Assembly (NCBI RefSeq): GCF_016860525.1
Contig: NZ_BNEA01000001.1
Span: 124,001-188,000, forward strand
Direction: 5' to 3'
Length of the DNA stretch: 64,000 bases
From: Streptomyces rubradiris
Lineage (GTDB): Bacteria; Actinomycetota; Actinomycetes; Streptomycetales; Streptomycetaceae
Shown: piece after piece, positions 16,961-26,901 of the stretch
How the letters are laid out: every line of letters starts with the position of its first letter
How positions within the stretch are numbered: position 1 is the stretch's first letter
The notes under the pieces: model-generated
Databases searched by the model: none
The model's input: only the letters and a program-made list of their open reading frames with translations
Told to the model about the DNA's origin: nothing
Position numbers and translations under genes: made by a program

Positions 16961-18603
16961 GACGAGCGAATCCCACTCTGGGTCCCCCCGGTTGAGGGCG
17001 AAGCCCTCGACAGCTGGCTAGCGGCGTACTCCCGGCGCGTGTACGGACGGACGTCTCACAGTTCCTCAGTTTCGTCGGCCTGCACGGAGCTCGCCCTAAC
17101 CACATGATTCGCTGTTTGACCGAGCGCGAACGGCAGGTGCTGGCCGAACGCACAGGGCTCGCCCCGGAGGGACTCATGGCGATGACGCTTGAGCCTTGGG
17201 ACGGAGTGGCCGTGACCATCGACCGTCCGACGCGCCGTCTCATCCGCCCGCCGAACTGGCGGCACACTGGCAACACCACCCGCTGCTGTCCCGGTTGCCT
17301 CAACGAATCTGGAGGACGCTGGCAGATCTCATGGCGGCTGCCCTGGTCGTTCGCCTGCACCCGGCATCGAACGCTCTTGCTCGACCGCTGCCCCAAGTGC
17401 GGGCAGCCACCCATGGTCCATGGGCGTCGGAGCCTGCGGGATACACCTCCGGGAGTCTGCCTCTACGGCACAGGCAGCGCTCGTGCCGTTCGCTGCGGCT
17501 TCTTCCTCCCGCACGCTGCCACCCCCCCTACTCCCCAAGGGCTCCCTGGTGATGAAGACCCAGGAGGAGATCAACTCGGAGATCCTGCGGGCCGGGGTCC
17601 ACCGCGAAGTGGCCGCGCAGCGCGGCCGTGAGCTGGCGATGCTTGCCCACTCAGCCCTGCTCAGTCTGCGCAGCTCGTTGGACTCGGCTCCAGCCGTAGT
17701 CCACGCAGTACTCGCAGAGTGCGGAGGCGGCTTGCCTGAAGCGCAGTATCACCACGGCGGAAGCGATTCCCACAACGCCGCCGTCGGCACGGCCATCGCC
17801 GGCATCGCGCTGCACCGAGAACGGGACGACAGCGACGCTGTCCTTTCCTGGCTGATGAGGACTGACCGATTGCGGCGCCACGGTGCGCATCCGACGCCCT
17901 GGCTCGCCAACTGGGCACCAGCCGGACCCGGGGTGACCTCTCGCGCCTTGGCTGTGGTGGCCGATGAGCCGACCTGGATTGCACGGCTACGCTACGGCGC
18001 TGCCACGGCCGCACCGGCCTGGCCAACCCTCACCGACGAAGACGTACAGCGTCGCGCGTCCAGGCTCCCGGCGATGCTGTGGCCGGCCTGGACCATGCGG
18101 ATGCTGCCCCGGCTGCCCAAACCCGTCATCCGGCTCGCAGTGCTTCGCCGGGCATGCGCGACCCTGCTCTTGGTGCCCGGGACATTCTGGGAATACCACC
18201 AAGCCGCCGAACTATTGGGCAACCCTCGTGCATACGCAAACAGGGAAGCACTCGACACCTCACTCGAGAAGCAGCGGCCCAATGAACTTGCTGCCTTCCT
18301 CGTTTTGTTGGCCCGCGCCCTGGACACCCATCCGGCCCCCATCGATTACCATCGGCGGCGGGCTGTCTTCTCCGAAGATAGCGTAAGACTTGACCTGGAC
18401 GCCCTTCAGGAATACTGCCGAAGCCGCGGGCTGCGCAGTGGCCCAGTACACACCAAGAGACTGCGATGGCACCTGCTTAGAATCTTGCTCGGCGCCGATC
18501 CCGGCACCTCATCCCGCACACCAGCCGGAACGCAGACCTTTCACAAAAATTCTCCGGCGAGTTCCGTGATTTTCTGTTTCAGCAGGCGACCGCGAATCTG
18601 AAG
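16961..18603 (+). pseudogene. TniQ-family gene, frameshifted
   Basis: TniQ proteins serve Tn7-like and related transposition systems, often as target-site adaptors. The N-terminal signature VEGEALDSWLAAYSRR lies in one frame (about 16991-17040). The following RTDVSQFLSFVGLHGARPNH and the zinc-binding core (CPGCLNESGGRWQ, ACTRHRTLLLDRCPKCG) are in a second frame. The rest, from PLLPKGSLVMKTQEEI to SRRPRI, is in a third. The shifts fall near 17045 and in a C-run near 17520. No start codon is visible before 16961 in frame. Codon use is less GC-biased than in the flanking genes. Confidence 0.75.
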
Positions 18604-18624
18604 ACCCATGACATCGACGAACCC

Positions 18625-19350
18625 GTGCTCTGGCAGCCACCGCTTACGTGGCTCGACAATGTTGCCTCCCCTGGAGTGGATCCCGACGCAATTGACACTG
18701 CGAAGCTCACCGCGTTGCTAGTCCCAGGCCATCCACTGGCACAGACCGCGGACACTATGGGAATCAGCGAAGATCACATTCAGTTGGGGTGCAGCGACAC
18801 TACCGTCCGCCGGGCTCTCGCCGAGGCCAAAATCTCGACTCGATCGACTCGTGGAATTCCTCCCATCCTGTCGACCAAGATTTCCCGTGAGTGGCTGGAA
18901 ACGGAATATTCGCTCAAGGGTCGCAGCGTCCCCGACATTGCACAGGAGGTTGGAGTCCACAAAGACAGCGTGTCCGATCAGCTCCAACGGTGGGGCATCC
19001 CGCGACGCCCTGAAGGCCCCTATTCGAATCCCTTCGCCTCGCTGAACTTCACTCTCTCGCCAGCAATGCACCGTCTGAGCAGAACTCGAAATTGTCTGAC
19101 ACGGCTACGCAACCTCCTGCACATACCCGGGCACCCGAGCATCACGGCTGCTGCGAAATCGCTCGACATCCCTCCAACCACCCTCCGCAGACAGCTTCGA
19201 GGCATCGAAGCTGTCCTGGGCGCCACCGTGATCGCACACACCAACCCGCTGTCGATCGTTCCGTCGGGAGCTGCCTTCTTCGATGAGGCGCGTCAGCTCA
19301 TTGTCCTTCTCGACAACAGAGCCAAACCGACGCCGGTCCGGCTCGGTTAG
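18625..19350 (+). CDS. Helix-turn-helix protein, perhaps the 3' part of the TniQ gene
   Basis: A 241-residue frame (GTG 18625) with several DNA-binding helices: HPLAQTADTMGISEDHIQLG, SVPDIAQEVGVHKDSVSDQL, and a C-terminal segment ITAAAKSLDIPPTTLRRQLR followed by PLSIVPSGAAFFDEARQL that resembles a LysR N-terminus. The frame is open about 80 bases further upstream with coding-like sequence (SGEFRDFLFQQATANLKTHD), so it may be the tail of the TniQ protein separated by a third frameshift near 18490-18540. GC is low for the region. Confidence 0.55.
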   Translation: MLWQPPLTWLDNVASPGVDPDAIDTAKLTALLVPGHPLAQTADTMGISEDHIQLGCSDTTVRRALAEAKISTRSTRGIPPILSTKISREWLETEYSLKGRSVPDIAQEVGVHKDSVSDQLQRWGIPRRPEGPYSNPFASLNFTLSPAMHRLSRTRNCLTRLRNLLHIPGHPSITAAAKSLDIPPTTLRRQLRGIEAVLGATVIAHTNPLSIVPSGAAFFDEARQLIVLLDNRAKPTPVRLG

Positions 19351-19553
19351 CGGGGGGCGCCGGTGGAGTGGGGACCTGCGTCGGTGCGGCGTGTCGCGGT
19401 TTCCCACGAAATCCGGTGGAGTCTCAGCAGCCGGAAGTGGTTGGGTTCTGCTCAATGCTTCGCTGACACGGCCCAGCATGCGATGCGAGGCGCAAGGTCC
19501 GAATCGTAGGCGCGGTTTAGCCCGCGTGTCGTCGAGTGATGGAGGTTATCGCG

Positions 19554-20318
19554 GTGGCTGGTTATGGGGCGCTTTCCGACGTATACGAGTGGTTGATCGG
19601 GGACGACAGGTTGACCCCCGCCAAGGCAGCCGCGGTTTACTACAGCGATGTCGTGGGATCTCTGCCGCCCAACGCGCGCGTCCTCGACTGCGCGTGTGGA
19701 ACCGGCCAGCTCGCCGTCGGTCTCGCTAGTCTTGGCCTTGACGTTGTCGCCGCAGACGCCAGCAGCGGGATGGTTCGCCGGACCGAGAAGGCCGCCGACG
19801 AGCAGGGTGTCTCGCTTCGAGCCCTCCGCGCGAGCTGGGACGAGCTGCCCGACCACCTGGAGGACTCCACGTTCGATCTGGTGTTCTGCGTCGGCAACTC
19901 GCTCGGACACGCTGAGGGCGCAGCCGGGCGCCTGACCGCACTGGAAGCGATGTCGCGGCTGCTGAATCCGGGCGGACGCCTTGTGCTCCACTCACGCAAC
20001 TGGGAGCTCGTGCGCTCCGCCGGCTCACGGGTAGACGTCCGTGATCGACTCATCCGCCGCGACGAACGCGATGCGGTCGTCAGCTACTACTGGCAGATCG
20101 AGCAGCGCTGGGAGCAGGAACACTTCCTCGAGATCGTGGTCGCCCAGATCGAGCCGGATGGGGCAGTGCGAGCCTGCTCGGAGCGGTTGTCCATCTGGCC
20201 CTACCGGTACGAGGACCTCGTGGCGCAGTTGCGGAGTGTCGGGCTCACGGTGCAGTCCACCACTTTCGACCCCGAGAGCGATGGATACCTGGTGGTCGCC
20301 AGCCGCGACCAGGCGTGA
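19554..20318 (+). CDS. Class I SAM-dependent methyltransferase
   Basis: A 254-residue soluble methyltransferase. Motif I is VLDCACGTGQLAVGLA, motif II VVAADASSGMVRR, and the post-I acidic motif is FDLVFCVGNSLGH, followed by LLNPGGRLVLHSRN. The sequence resembles glycine/sarcosine N-methyltransferase-like enzymes, but the substrate cannot be told. GTG 19554 is chosen because GGAGG (19541-19545) lies eight bases before it, in preference to the ATG at 19539. It lies alone in the low-GC island. Confidence 0.85.
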   Translation: MAGYGALSDVYEWLIGDDRLTPAKAAAVYYSDVVGSLPPNARVLDCACGTGQLAVGLASLGLDVVAADASSGMVRRTEKAADEQGVSLRALRASWDELPDHLEDSTFDLVFCVGNSLGHAEGAAGRLTALEAMSRLLNPGGRLVLHSRNWELVRSAGSRVDVRDRLIRRDERDAVVSYYWQIEQRWEQEHFLEIVVAQIEPDGAVRACSERLSIWPYRYEDLVAQLRSVGLTVQSTTFDPESDGYLVVASRDQA

Positions 20319-20792
20319 GGCACGTCTGAGCCGGCGCGCTGATCCGCCTTTCGTCGTTGTCATTGCCGACCTGCCGGCTCGCGACCGCCTGCAGCGGGTT
20401 CTTCGCGAAGTGTCTCAGCGCTTGAAGCGGTTGCTGCGGGGTGCGTCCTCGCCGTGCTGGCTTCCGACCTGCGGACCGAGGCCTCGTGCGCAAGCTGCGA
20501 TGTTCCACGACTCGCATCACCAGCCTGGTTCAGGCCGTCCTCACCCTGCATCTGACCTGCTCAAACTGATGAAGTTGGAAACAGCTCACTCTATGTTATC
20601 GATCAGACTGAAAGGAGGCTGCCGATTGCTCAGCATCGACCGACGTCTTCACTGCTCAATGCACCTGGATTGCGGCGTTTCCGCAGGAACCCGTGCTCAC
20701 GCAGTTGCGGAACCTACACGCCCGGCCTTGCACAGGTGTGCGGCCGCCGACCGGGCTCTGCGGTCGGCGGTCGTTCCTTGTGGGCGGGTCGG
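20319..20792. other. Gene-free stretch at the right edge of the low-GC island
   Basis: No supported gene. An AT-rich patch near 20575-20620 (TTGGAAACAG ... TATGTTATC) and an AAAGGAGG at about 20612 look like promoter and ribosome-binding sequence, but no good start follows. A terminator hairpin lies at 20744-20770. Confidence 0.5.
20744..20770. terminator. Hairpin at the end of the collagenase gene
   Basis: CCGCCGACCG (20744-20753) pairs perfectly with CGGTCGGCGG (20761-20770) around seven bases, 22 bp beyond the collagenase stop. Confidence 0.65.
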
Positions 20793-22739
20793 TCAGGCCG
20801 GGGCCGGCTCGGCGCACGCGCCCGCGGCGCACGCCGTCAGCCACTGGTCGAAGTCGGCGTCGTAGCGGGTGCCGATGCCGTCGTGGTAGACGGCGTACCC
20901 GCCGGCGTAGTCACCGGCGCGGAAGCGGGCGAGCATCCGCCGGACGTCGTCGGGGTGCCGCTCGACCATGTAGCGCGCGGCGAGGTGGCCCCACGGGTAG
21001 GTGCGGGTCACATCGCTGTTGTCGTAGGTGCTCTCGAACAGCGTGCTCAGCCGGTACGTGTGCCGGCCGGCCTCCTGCACCGCCTGGTCGTCGGTGCGGC
21101 CGCGGTAGCGGTAGGAGACGTACTCGGCGATGCCCTCGATCCACCACACGTCCGGCACCGAGACCTGCCGGTCGAAGTCGCCCCTCATGTCGTCACGGGC
21201 GTCCAGGAAGTGCGTGAACTCGTGGTTCAGGTTCCAGATGCGGGCCGGGAAACCGTCGTCGGACGCTTTCTGGTACATGATCGACATGGGCTGGTTGGCG
21301 GGGTCCGACGGATCGCCGCCCAGGGTCATGCCGCCGTTGTCGGTGCTGATGCCGTACATCGCGCCGGCGTAGGTCTGGTAGTCGGACCTGCTCGCGAACA
21401 CCACCAGGCGGAGGGTGGCGGCGTACTGGCCGGGGATCGGCCCGTCGGACCCCACGACCGAGCGGAAGTAGGCGTCCTGGCCGAGCACGCTCGCGCAGGC
21501 GGCGCCGAGGTCGGCGGCCGTCAGCGCCTGGGCGCGGACGGTGATGTCCGCGTCGCAGCGGTGGGTGACCGGCAGGACGGCCTTGTCGAGCTTGCCCGGC
21601 AGGTCGCAGACGTCGTAGTACGCGCAGTGCGCGCCGTCGTGGTAGGCGGCCTGGGTGGCGACGGCCACCCACAGCGCGGCCGTCGGCCCGGTCATCGCGG
21701 TCCGGTCCAGCAGGTCGCCGGCCAACGGCTGTACTGCGTCGCGTAGTTCAGGGTGTTCGACGTAACGGGCCAGGCTCATCCCGGCGTTGGAGTCCAGGAA
21801 GGCCAGCTCGGTGCCGAGCAGGCCGGTGTGGGCCAGCGCGAAGTCGTGGAGGGTGTCGACGATCCGCGGGTCGTCCCGCACCGCCCGCACGTAGGCCGGG
21901 TTCCAGTTGCCGCGCCACAGCGGGGTGTGGACGTCGTTCACGGCCCGGACCATGCTGTCGACGGCGTCGTAGGAGCTGTCGTAGTCGGTCAGCAGCCGCC
22001 GGTAGACATGCAGATAGCGGCCCTGCTGGTCGGCGCTGTCGGTGAGTATCACCGTCTCGCCGAGGATGTCGCCGTTGGCCTCCGTGACGTCCCGGGAGCG
22101 GGGGCGGGCGAAGAAGGCGTCCAGGCCGCCGGTGACGGCGGTGGTGAGGCGGGAGGAGTACGTGCCCACGTCCTGCGGGTGGTTGAACTGCGCGTAGTAG
22201 CCGGCACGCAGGAACAGGACCAGTTGCAGCAGGCCGCCGGAGTTGTCGCCCTGGTACTCCCCGGCGGTGCCGGTGAACGCGTTCGCCACGGTCAGCATCC
22301 GGTCCTCCCGGAAGACGGCGCGCGCGTCGCCGCCGGTCAGGGCGAAGAGGCTGTTGACGCAGTCCGGGGTCGCGGCCTTGACGTGGGCGACGAGGGCGGG
22401 ACCGGTACGGGTCCCGAAGTCGGCCGGGGCGCAGGGGCCGGCCTTCGCCGCGCGCGGGGCCGGCCGAGTGGACGCCGGCTGCCGCGGCGGCAGTTGGGCC
22501 GGGTGGAGCCGGCCGGCCCGGATCGCGGGTCGCTCGGTGGCGGCGGTGGACGCGGCGGCCGGCGACGGCGTCGGAAGGTGCGTGCGGGGTGGGGCGGCCG
22601 GCCGGGGCGCCGCCTGCGCGGGCGCGGCCGGCGGACCGGCGAGGGCGACGCAGACGGCGGTGGCGACGGCGACGGCACCGGAGATGCGGCCCGCGGCGCC
22701 TCTCGGCACACGGGCGGGCAGCGCGAAGCGATGGCGCAT
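20793..22739 (-). CDS. Secreted microbial collagenase (peptidase M9)
   Basis: Zinc metalloprotease that degrades collagen outside the cell. The 648 residues have a Sec signal peptide ending near AAPAQAA, a Pro/Ala-rich linker, a peptidase M9 N-terminal domain (LFALTGGDARAVF to about residue 380) and the catalytic domain with HEFTH (506-510) and the third-ligand Glu in WWIEGIAEYVS. The ATG at 22739 follows GGAGGAA; longer in-frame extensions lack signal-peptide character. There are no PKD or collagen-binding domains at the C-terminus, so it is shorter than clostridial collagenases. Confidence 0.93.
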   Translation of the reverse strand: MRHRFALPARVPRGAAGRISGAVAVATAVCVALAGPPAAPAQAAPRPAAPPRTHLPTPSPAAASTAATERPAIRAGRLHPAQLPPRQPASTRPAPRAAKAGPCAPADFGTRTGPALVAHVKAATPDCVNSLFALTGGDARAVFREDRMLTVANAFTGTAGEYQGDNSGGLLQLVLFLRAGYYAQFNHPQDVGTYSSRLTTAVTGGLDAFFARPRSRDVTEANGDILGETVILTDSADQQGRYLHVYRRLLTDYDSSYDAVDSMVRAVNDVHTPLWRGNWNPAYVRAVRDDPRIVDTLHDFALAHTGLLGTELAFLDSNAGMSLARYVEHPELRDAVQPLAGDLLDRTAMTGPTAALWVAVATQAAYHDGAHCAYYDVCDLPGKLDKAVLPVTHRCDADITVRAQALTAADLGAACASVLGQDAYFRSVVGSDGPIPGQYAATLRLVVFASRSDYQTYAGAMYGISTDNGGMTLGGDPSDPANQPMSIMYQKASDDGFPARIWNLNHEFTHFLDARDDMRGDFDRQVSVPDVWWIEGIAEYVSYRYRGRTDDQAVQEAGRHTYRLSTLFESTYDNSDVTRTYPWGHLAARYMVERHPDDVRRMLARFRAGDYAGGYAVYHDGIGTRYDADFDQWLTACAAGACAEPAPA

Positions 22740-22964
22740 CGGGGTTTCCTCCACGAAGTAACGTGCCTCTGCGGGGTGTCGAGGCATGTGGGGCACTGTC
22801 TCAGCGCGTGCCGGAACCAACCATGGTGTGTGACATAGCACTATGCCACCGCCGTCCCATAACACCGCTATGGGTACGGATAGTTGAGGGGGGCCGGTGT
22901 CCCTGGTGCCGGGCCGTGCGCCTTCCGCCCGGCCCGGCACGGCAGGGCGGTCAGCCGCCTGTCC

Positions 22965-24326
22965 TCACCACGGGCCGGTCACGGCGAACGTGGTGCCGGG
23001 GGTGTAGCAATTGACGTACATCGTCGCTCCGTCGGGGGCGAAGGTCACCCCGGCGAACTCGCCCCACTCCGGCCTCTGGTCCGTCCCTATGTTCTGCCGG
23101 CCCCGGGCCAGCGCGTACACCTCGCCCCGGCGGGTCAGCCCGAAGACGTGCTGGGCGCCGTTGCCGTCCTCGCAGACCATCAGGCCGCCGCCGGGCGCGA
23201 GGCAGATGTTGTCCGGGGACTCGCCAGGCAGCCGTACGTCGGTGTCCGGGCCGAACACGACGGCCAGGGTCAGCCTGCGGTGCGCCGGGTCGTAGCGCCA
23301 GACCTGGCCGTAGTGGTCGGCCGCGGAGCCGTCGGCGCCGCGCGCGAAGGACGACACGAAGTACACGCCGCCACCGCCCCAGTAGCAGCCCTCCAGCTTC
23401 TGCGCGTGGGTGATGCCCCCGGGGCCGTAGTCCTGGAACCTGGTCGGCGTGACGGCGGCCAGCGGATCGGGTACGTCCACCCACTCGATGCCGTCGAAGC
23501 GCGCCCCGGTCTCCCGGACCGCCGACAGGTCCGCCACTCCGGGCACCCGCATCGCCTGGAGCCGGCCGCCCGCACGCAGCGAGCCGACGCCGCCCAGCGG
23601 CCGGTGCGGCAGGAAGCGGTAGAAGAGGCCGAACGGCTTCTGGAAGGCGTCCTCCGTCTCGTAGAGGACGCCGTCGCGCGGGTCGATCGCGACCGCCTCG
23701 TGCTGGAAGCGGCCCAAAGCGGTCAGCGGTACGGCGCCGGTGCGGTGCGGGTCGGTGGGGTGCACCTCGAAGACGAAGCCGTGGTCCTTGGTGTAGCCGT
23801 TGGTGCCGGCTCTGTCCTCGGTCTCCTCGCAGGTCAGCCAGGTGCCCCAGGGGGTCGGACCGCCCGCGCAGTTGACGGCGGTACCGGCGATGGCGACCCG
23901 CTCGGAGAGCACCCGCTGGTGCCGGTCGAGCGTCAGGGCCGTACAGCCGCCCTTGCCCGCCGGGTCGTAAGTGAGGCCGCTGACGGCCGGGACCGGGATA
24001 CGCGCGGTCGCCCCGTTCTCGTGGTTGCGGACGAGGTGGGTACGGCCCGCTCTGCCGGCGAAGGCGGCCATGCCGTCGTGATGGGAGGGCACCGGGCCCT
24101 CTCCGGAGCGGAGCCGGTCGCCCTCGCGGGACAGCACGGTATAGCGGAAACCTTTCGGCAGATCGAGCAGACCGTTCGGATCGGGCACGAGCGGGCCATA
24201 GCCGGTGTGGCCCAGGCTCTGCGCCGCGGCCGTACCCGCGAAGACCTCGGACAGGGTCCCGGTGAAGGCGATGCCCGCTCCCAGGGCGCTGGCAGCGGAC
24301 AGGAACTGACGGCGTGTTGCAGACAT
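22965..24326 (-). CDS. PhoX-like phosphatase (DUF839), Tat-exported
   Basis: The 453-residue product begins with a twin-arginine signal (TRRQFLSAASALGAGIAF). The DUF839 beta-propeller contains family blocks GPVPSHHDGMAAFAG, LVRNHE, NCAGGPTPWGTWLTCEE and CLAPGGGLMVCEDGNG. PhoX enzymes are calcium/iron phosphatases releasing phosphate from organic esters outside the cell. The conserved TCEET and HE(A/N) residues are present. The ATG at 24326 follows AGGAAGG. A GGTCACGGTTC element upstream weakly resembles half of a PHO box, not enough to claim PhoP control. Confidence 0.88.
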   Translation of the reverse strand: MSATRRQFLSAASALGAGIAFTGTLSEVFAGTAAAQSLGHTGYGPLVPDPNGLLDLPKGFRYTVLSREGDRLRSGEGPVPSHHDGMAAFAGRAGRTHLVRNHENGATARIPVPAVSGLTYDPAGKGGCTALTLDRHQRVLSERVAIAGTAVNCAGGPTPWGTWLTCEETEDRAGTNGYTKDHGFVFEVHPTDPHRTGAVPLTALGRFQHEAVAIDPRDGVLYETEDAFQKPFGLFYRFLPHRPLGGVGSLRAGGRLQAMRVPGVADLSAVRETGARFDGIEWVDVPDPLAAVTPTRFQDYGPGGITHAQKLEGCYWGGGGVYFVSSFARGADGSAADHYGQVWRYDPAHRRLTLAVVFGPDTDVRLPGESPDNICLAPGGGLMVCEDGNGAQHVFGLTRRGEVYALARGRQNIGTDQRPEWGEFAGVTFAPDGATMYVNCYTPGTTFAVTGPW

Positions 24327-24648
24327 ACGGCGGTGACCTTCCTGCTGGCGGACAGGAACCGTGACCCCGCCGTGTCTACCACCTGGTGCGGGCGACGTGA
24401 ACCACGCGCGGCGCATGGACCCCGCCGTTCGGGGGACCGCCGGTTCTCGCGCGTCCGGGAGGGAAGCCGGGTGCGGGAAGGAAGCCGGATGGGGGAAGGA
24501 AGCGTGTGCGGGATGCCGGTGGCCGGGGTGGGCCGGGGTGCTCGGCGTGGGGCCGGGTGATCGGCGAGGGCGGCCGGTGGCGGGGTACGGCCGGGTGGCC
24601 GGTGCGGATTCCGGGCGCCGGGTACGGCCGCGTGCTCGGCGTGCGCTC
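24327..24648. other. Gene-free spacer with short GC-rich repeats
   Basis: Between the PhoX-like gene and the LysR regulator, both on the minus strand. It contains short imperfect repeats of GGGAAGGAAGCCGG and GGCCGGGGTG between about 24455 and 24620 and no coding-like frame. Confidence 0.5.
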
Positions 24649-25602
24649 CTACCCCCCGGTGGCGCTCCAGGTGCGGGAGGCCCAGGTACGCAGGTGGGGG
24701 GCCTGGGCCACGAGGTCGCGGTAGGCGTCCGTGGCGGACCGGACCACGGTCTCCACGACGTCGTCGGTGACGGTGTCCGGCCGCCAGGCCAGCACATAGC
24801 GGCACCACAGCGGGGACCCCGCCAGCGGCTTGACCACGACGTGCGGGATCGGCCGCAGCGTCGGCTGCACGAGGGACACCCCGAGACCGTCGGCGATCAT
24901 GCTCTGCAACTGGGTCTGGTCGCCGAGCCACTCGTGCACGGTACGCGGGCTGAACCCGGCCGCCGCGCAGGCGTCGTAGAACACTCCCGGCCAGCCGGCG
25001 CCGTCGTCCGGGGTCACGAACCAGGCGTCCTCGGCGAGGTCGGCGAGCTGCACCTGGGGGCTCTGCCGCAGCCGGTGCCGGGCGGGCAGGGCGACGAAGG
25101 TGGGCTCGGTGACGATCCCGCGGTGCCGTACGGCGGCCGAGTGCCGCAGCTCCATGCCCGGGTAGTCGGCGGCGATGGCCGCGTCCACCGCGCCGTCCTC
25201 CAACAGCTCCACGATCCGCGAGGACGCGTAGACGCTGGTGACGGCCGGGGTCAGTTCGGGCAGCCGGGCGCGGACCCGGGAGACCGTACCGGATAGCATG
25301 GGCGAGTTGGTCGCGGCCAGCCGCAGGGTGCGACGGGGGCGGGCGGCGGGCGGCCGGTGCCCGATCGCGGCGGCCCGCGCGAGCACGTCCCGGGCCTGCT
25401 CGACGACCTCGGCGCCGTACCGGGTCGGCCGGACCCCGCCCGGTCCGCGCTCGAACAGCGGCTCGCCCAGGTGCCGTTCGATGCGCCGGAGCTGGGTGCT
25501 CACGGCGGGCTGCGAGTAGCCCAGCTGGGCTGCGGCCCGGCCCACGCTGCCCGCGTCGGCGATCGCGCACAACACCCGCAGGTGCCGCAGTTCCAGCTCC
25601 AT
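24649..25602 (-). CDS. LysR-family transcriptional regulator
   Basis: A 317-residue regulator with the N-terminal winged helix (LRHLRVLCAIADAGSVGRAA, then PAVSTQLRRIERHLGEPLFE) and a periplasmic-binding-like effector domain starting near residue 90 (TLRLAATNSP). The effector is unknown. No divergent target gene lies next to it: upstream is a 370-bp gap and then an LLM enzyme on the same strand. It may regulate itself or a distant gene. Confidence 0.92.
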   Translation of the reverse strand: MELELRHLRVLCAIADAGSVGRAAAQLGYSQPAVSTQLRRIERHLGEPLFERGPGGVRPTRYGAEVVEQARDVLARAAAIGHRPPAARPRRTLRLAATNSPMLSGTVSRVRARLPELTPAVTSVYASSRIVELLEDGAVDAAIAADYPGMELRHSAAVRHRGIVTEPTFVALPARHRLRQSPQVQLADLAEDAWFVTPDDGAGWPGVFYDACAAAGFSPRTVHEWLGDQTQLQSMIADGLGVSLVQPTLRPIPHVVVKPLAGSPLWCRYVLAWRPDTVTDDVVETVVRSATDAYRDLVAQAPHLRTWASRTWSATGG

Positions 25603-25971
25603 CGGTCCGCTTCCCCCCGTTCGTTCCTACGGCCGTCCCGGCGGCGGGGCCTGCGCGCGCCGGGACCGGGGCCTGCGCACCGCCCGGTGGCACGGCCTCC
25701 GCCCCGCCACGGGGCCTGGCGCGCCCGGGACCGGGGCCTCCGCCCCGCCCCGGGCCCCGTGCCCCTTCGAGGTCCGCGCACGGCCCGTCATCCGCACGCC
25801 GTGGGGACCGGGCCCGGTGGCGACCGGCGGACCGAAGCGTTCCATGGCGTCCGGCGCGGCACAAGTCGCAGGTCCGCCGGGGTGTGGGCGGGCGGGCGCC
25901 GGTCCGCCGGGGTGCGGGCGGTCAGTCGCGGGACCGCCAGGGTGCGGGCGGGCGTCTGTCCAGCGGGCGGC
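25603..25971. other. Gene-free GC-rich repetitive spacer
   Basis: Two families of short direct repeats: CCGGGACCGGGGCCT-like units at about 25655-25745, and GTCCGCCGGGGTGYGGGCGG-like units at about 25868-25960, three imperfect copies. No gene is supported on either strand. Confidence 0.5.
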
Positions 25972-26880
25972 TCACCGCGAAAGGTGGGCGAGGCTGCGCC
26001 ATTGGTCCAGCGGGAGAGTGGCCGGATCGGCAGGCAGTGCCTGGAGGCACACATGGTCGGCCCCCGCCGCCAGGTGGGCGTTCACCCGCTGTGCGATCTC
26101 CTGCTCGCCGATCGCGACGAGCGCGTGGACCAGGCGGTCGCTTCCGCCGTCGGCGAAGTCCGCGTCGCCGAAGCCGAGGCGCCGCCAGCTCGCCCGGTAC
26201 GGTGCCGCGGGCAGGTACCCGGCGATGTGGCCGCGTGCCCTGTTCCGTGCCTCGTCGGTGCCGAGCCCGGTGACCACGGCTTGTTCGACGATCAGCAACC
26301 GGTCGGGTCCGAGCGCCGCACGGGCCTCGGCCGTGTGCTCGGGCGTGACGAGGTAGGAGAACGCGCCGGCCGACCGGTCCCGGGCCAGGTCGAGGGCGCG
26401 TGGGCCCAGCGCGGCGAGCACCCTGGGCGCCCGGGGCTCCGGGCCGTCCGCGATCCCCGCCAGCCGGAGGACGGCGTCGGGTTCGTCGAGGCGGTCGAGG
26501 TGTTCGCGCAGCGCGGTGAGGGGCCGTTCATAGCGGAGGCCCAGCACGCCCTCGACCATCCGCGCGTGGGAGGTGCCGAGGCCGAGCACGAACCGGCCGG
26601 GATGGGCGTCCAGCAGAGCCCGGGCCTGCGCCCTGATCACACGGGGATGACGCCCCCAGATCACCGCGATGCCCGTGCCCACGACCAGTGAACGGGTGGC
26701 GCCCAGCAGCGTGGCCGCCTCCATGAACGGGTCGCGGACCAGCCCCTCGCTGAGCCACAGCGCGCCGTATCCGAGTGCCTCGATCTCGGCGGCCGCCTCG
26801 GCGGACTCGGCCGGTGGCCGCAGATCCATTCCGGGAACCCACAGACCTACCGTGCCGATCGACGGCATAGCCGACTCCAT
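25972..26880 (-). CDS. LLM-class F420-dependent oxidoreductase
   Basis: A 302-residue luciferase-like TIM-barrel enzyme. The first strand (GTVGLWVPGMD), LWLSEGLVRDPFMEAATLLG and the FVLGLGTSHARMVEG block fit the actinobacterial F420-dependent subfamily. The substrate is unknown. It is divergent from a TetR gene across an 87-bp region holding two palindromic operators, so the pair is probably a repressor and its regulated enzyme. The start at 26880 (MESAMPSIGTVG) lies just outside the first operator. Confidence 0.88.
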   Translation of the reverse strand: MESAMPSIGTVGLWVPGMDLRPPAESAEAAAEIEALGYGALWLSEGLVRDPFMEAATLLGATRSLVVGTGIAVIWGRHPRVIRAQARALLDAHPGRFVLGLGTSHARMVEGVLGLRYERPLTALREHLDRLDEPDAVLRLAGIADGPEPRAPRVLAALGPRALDLARDRSAGAFSYLVTPEHTAEARAALGPDRLLIVEQAVVTGLGTDEARNRARGHIAGYLPAAPYRASWRRLGFGDADFADGGSDRLVHALVAIGEQEIAQRVNAHLAAGADHVCLQALPADPATLPLDQWRSLAHLSR

Positions 26881-26901
26881 GGCCGACCTCCCCCTCTAGA
26901 A

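Noticed and set aside
16881..17414. Minus-strand frame ending in TKFAEGKTYGSAHSRTIS as a possible transposase end
   Set aside because: No DDE or HTH motif, and the plus strand carries TniQ signatures in the same region.
24327..24400. PHO box upstream of the PhoX-like gene
   Set aside because: Only one weak GGTCACG/GTTCCTG-like pair is present, below what I would accept for PhoP binding.
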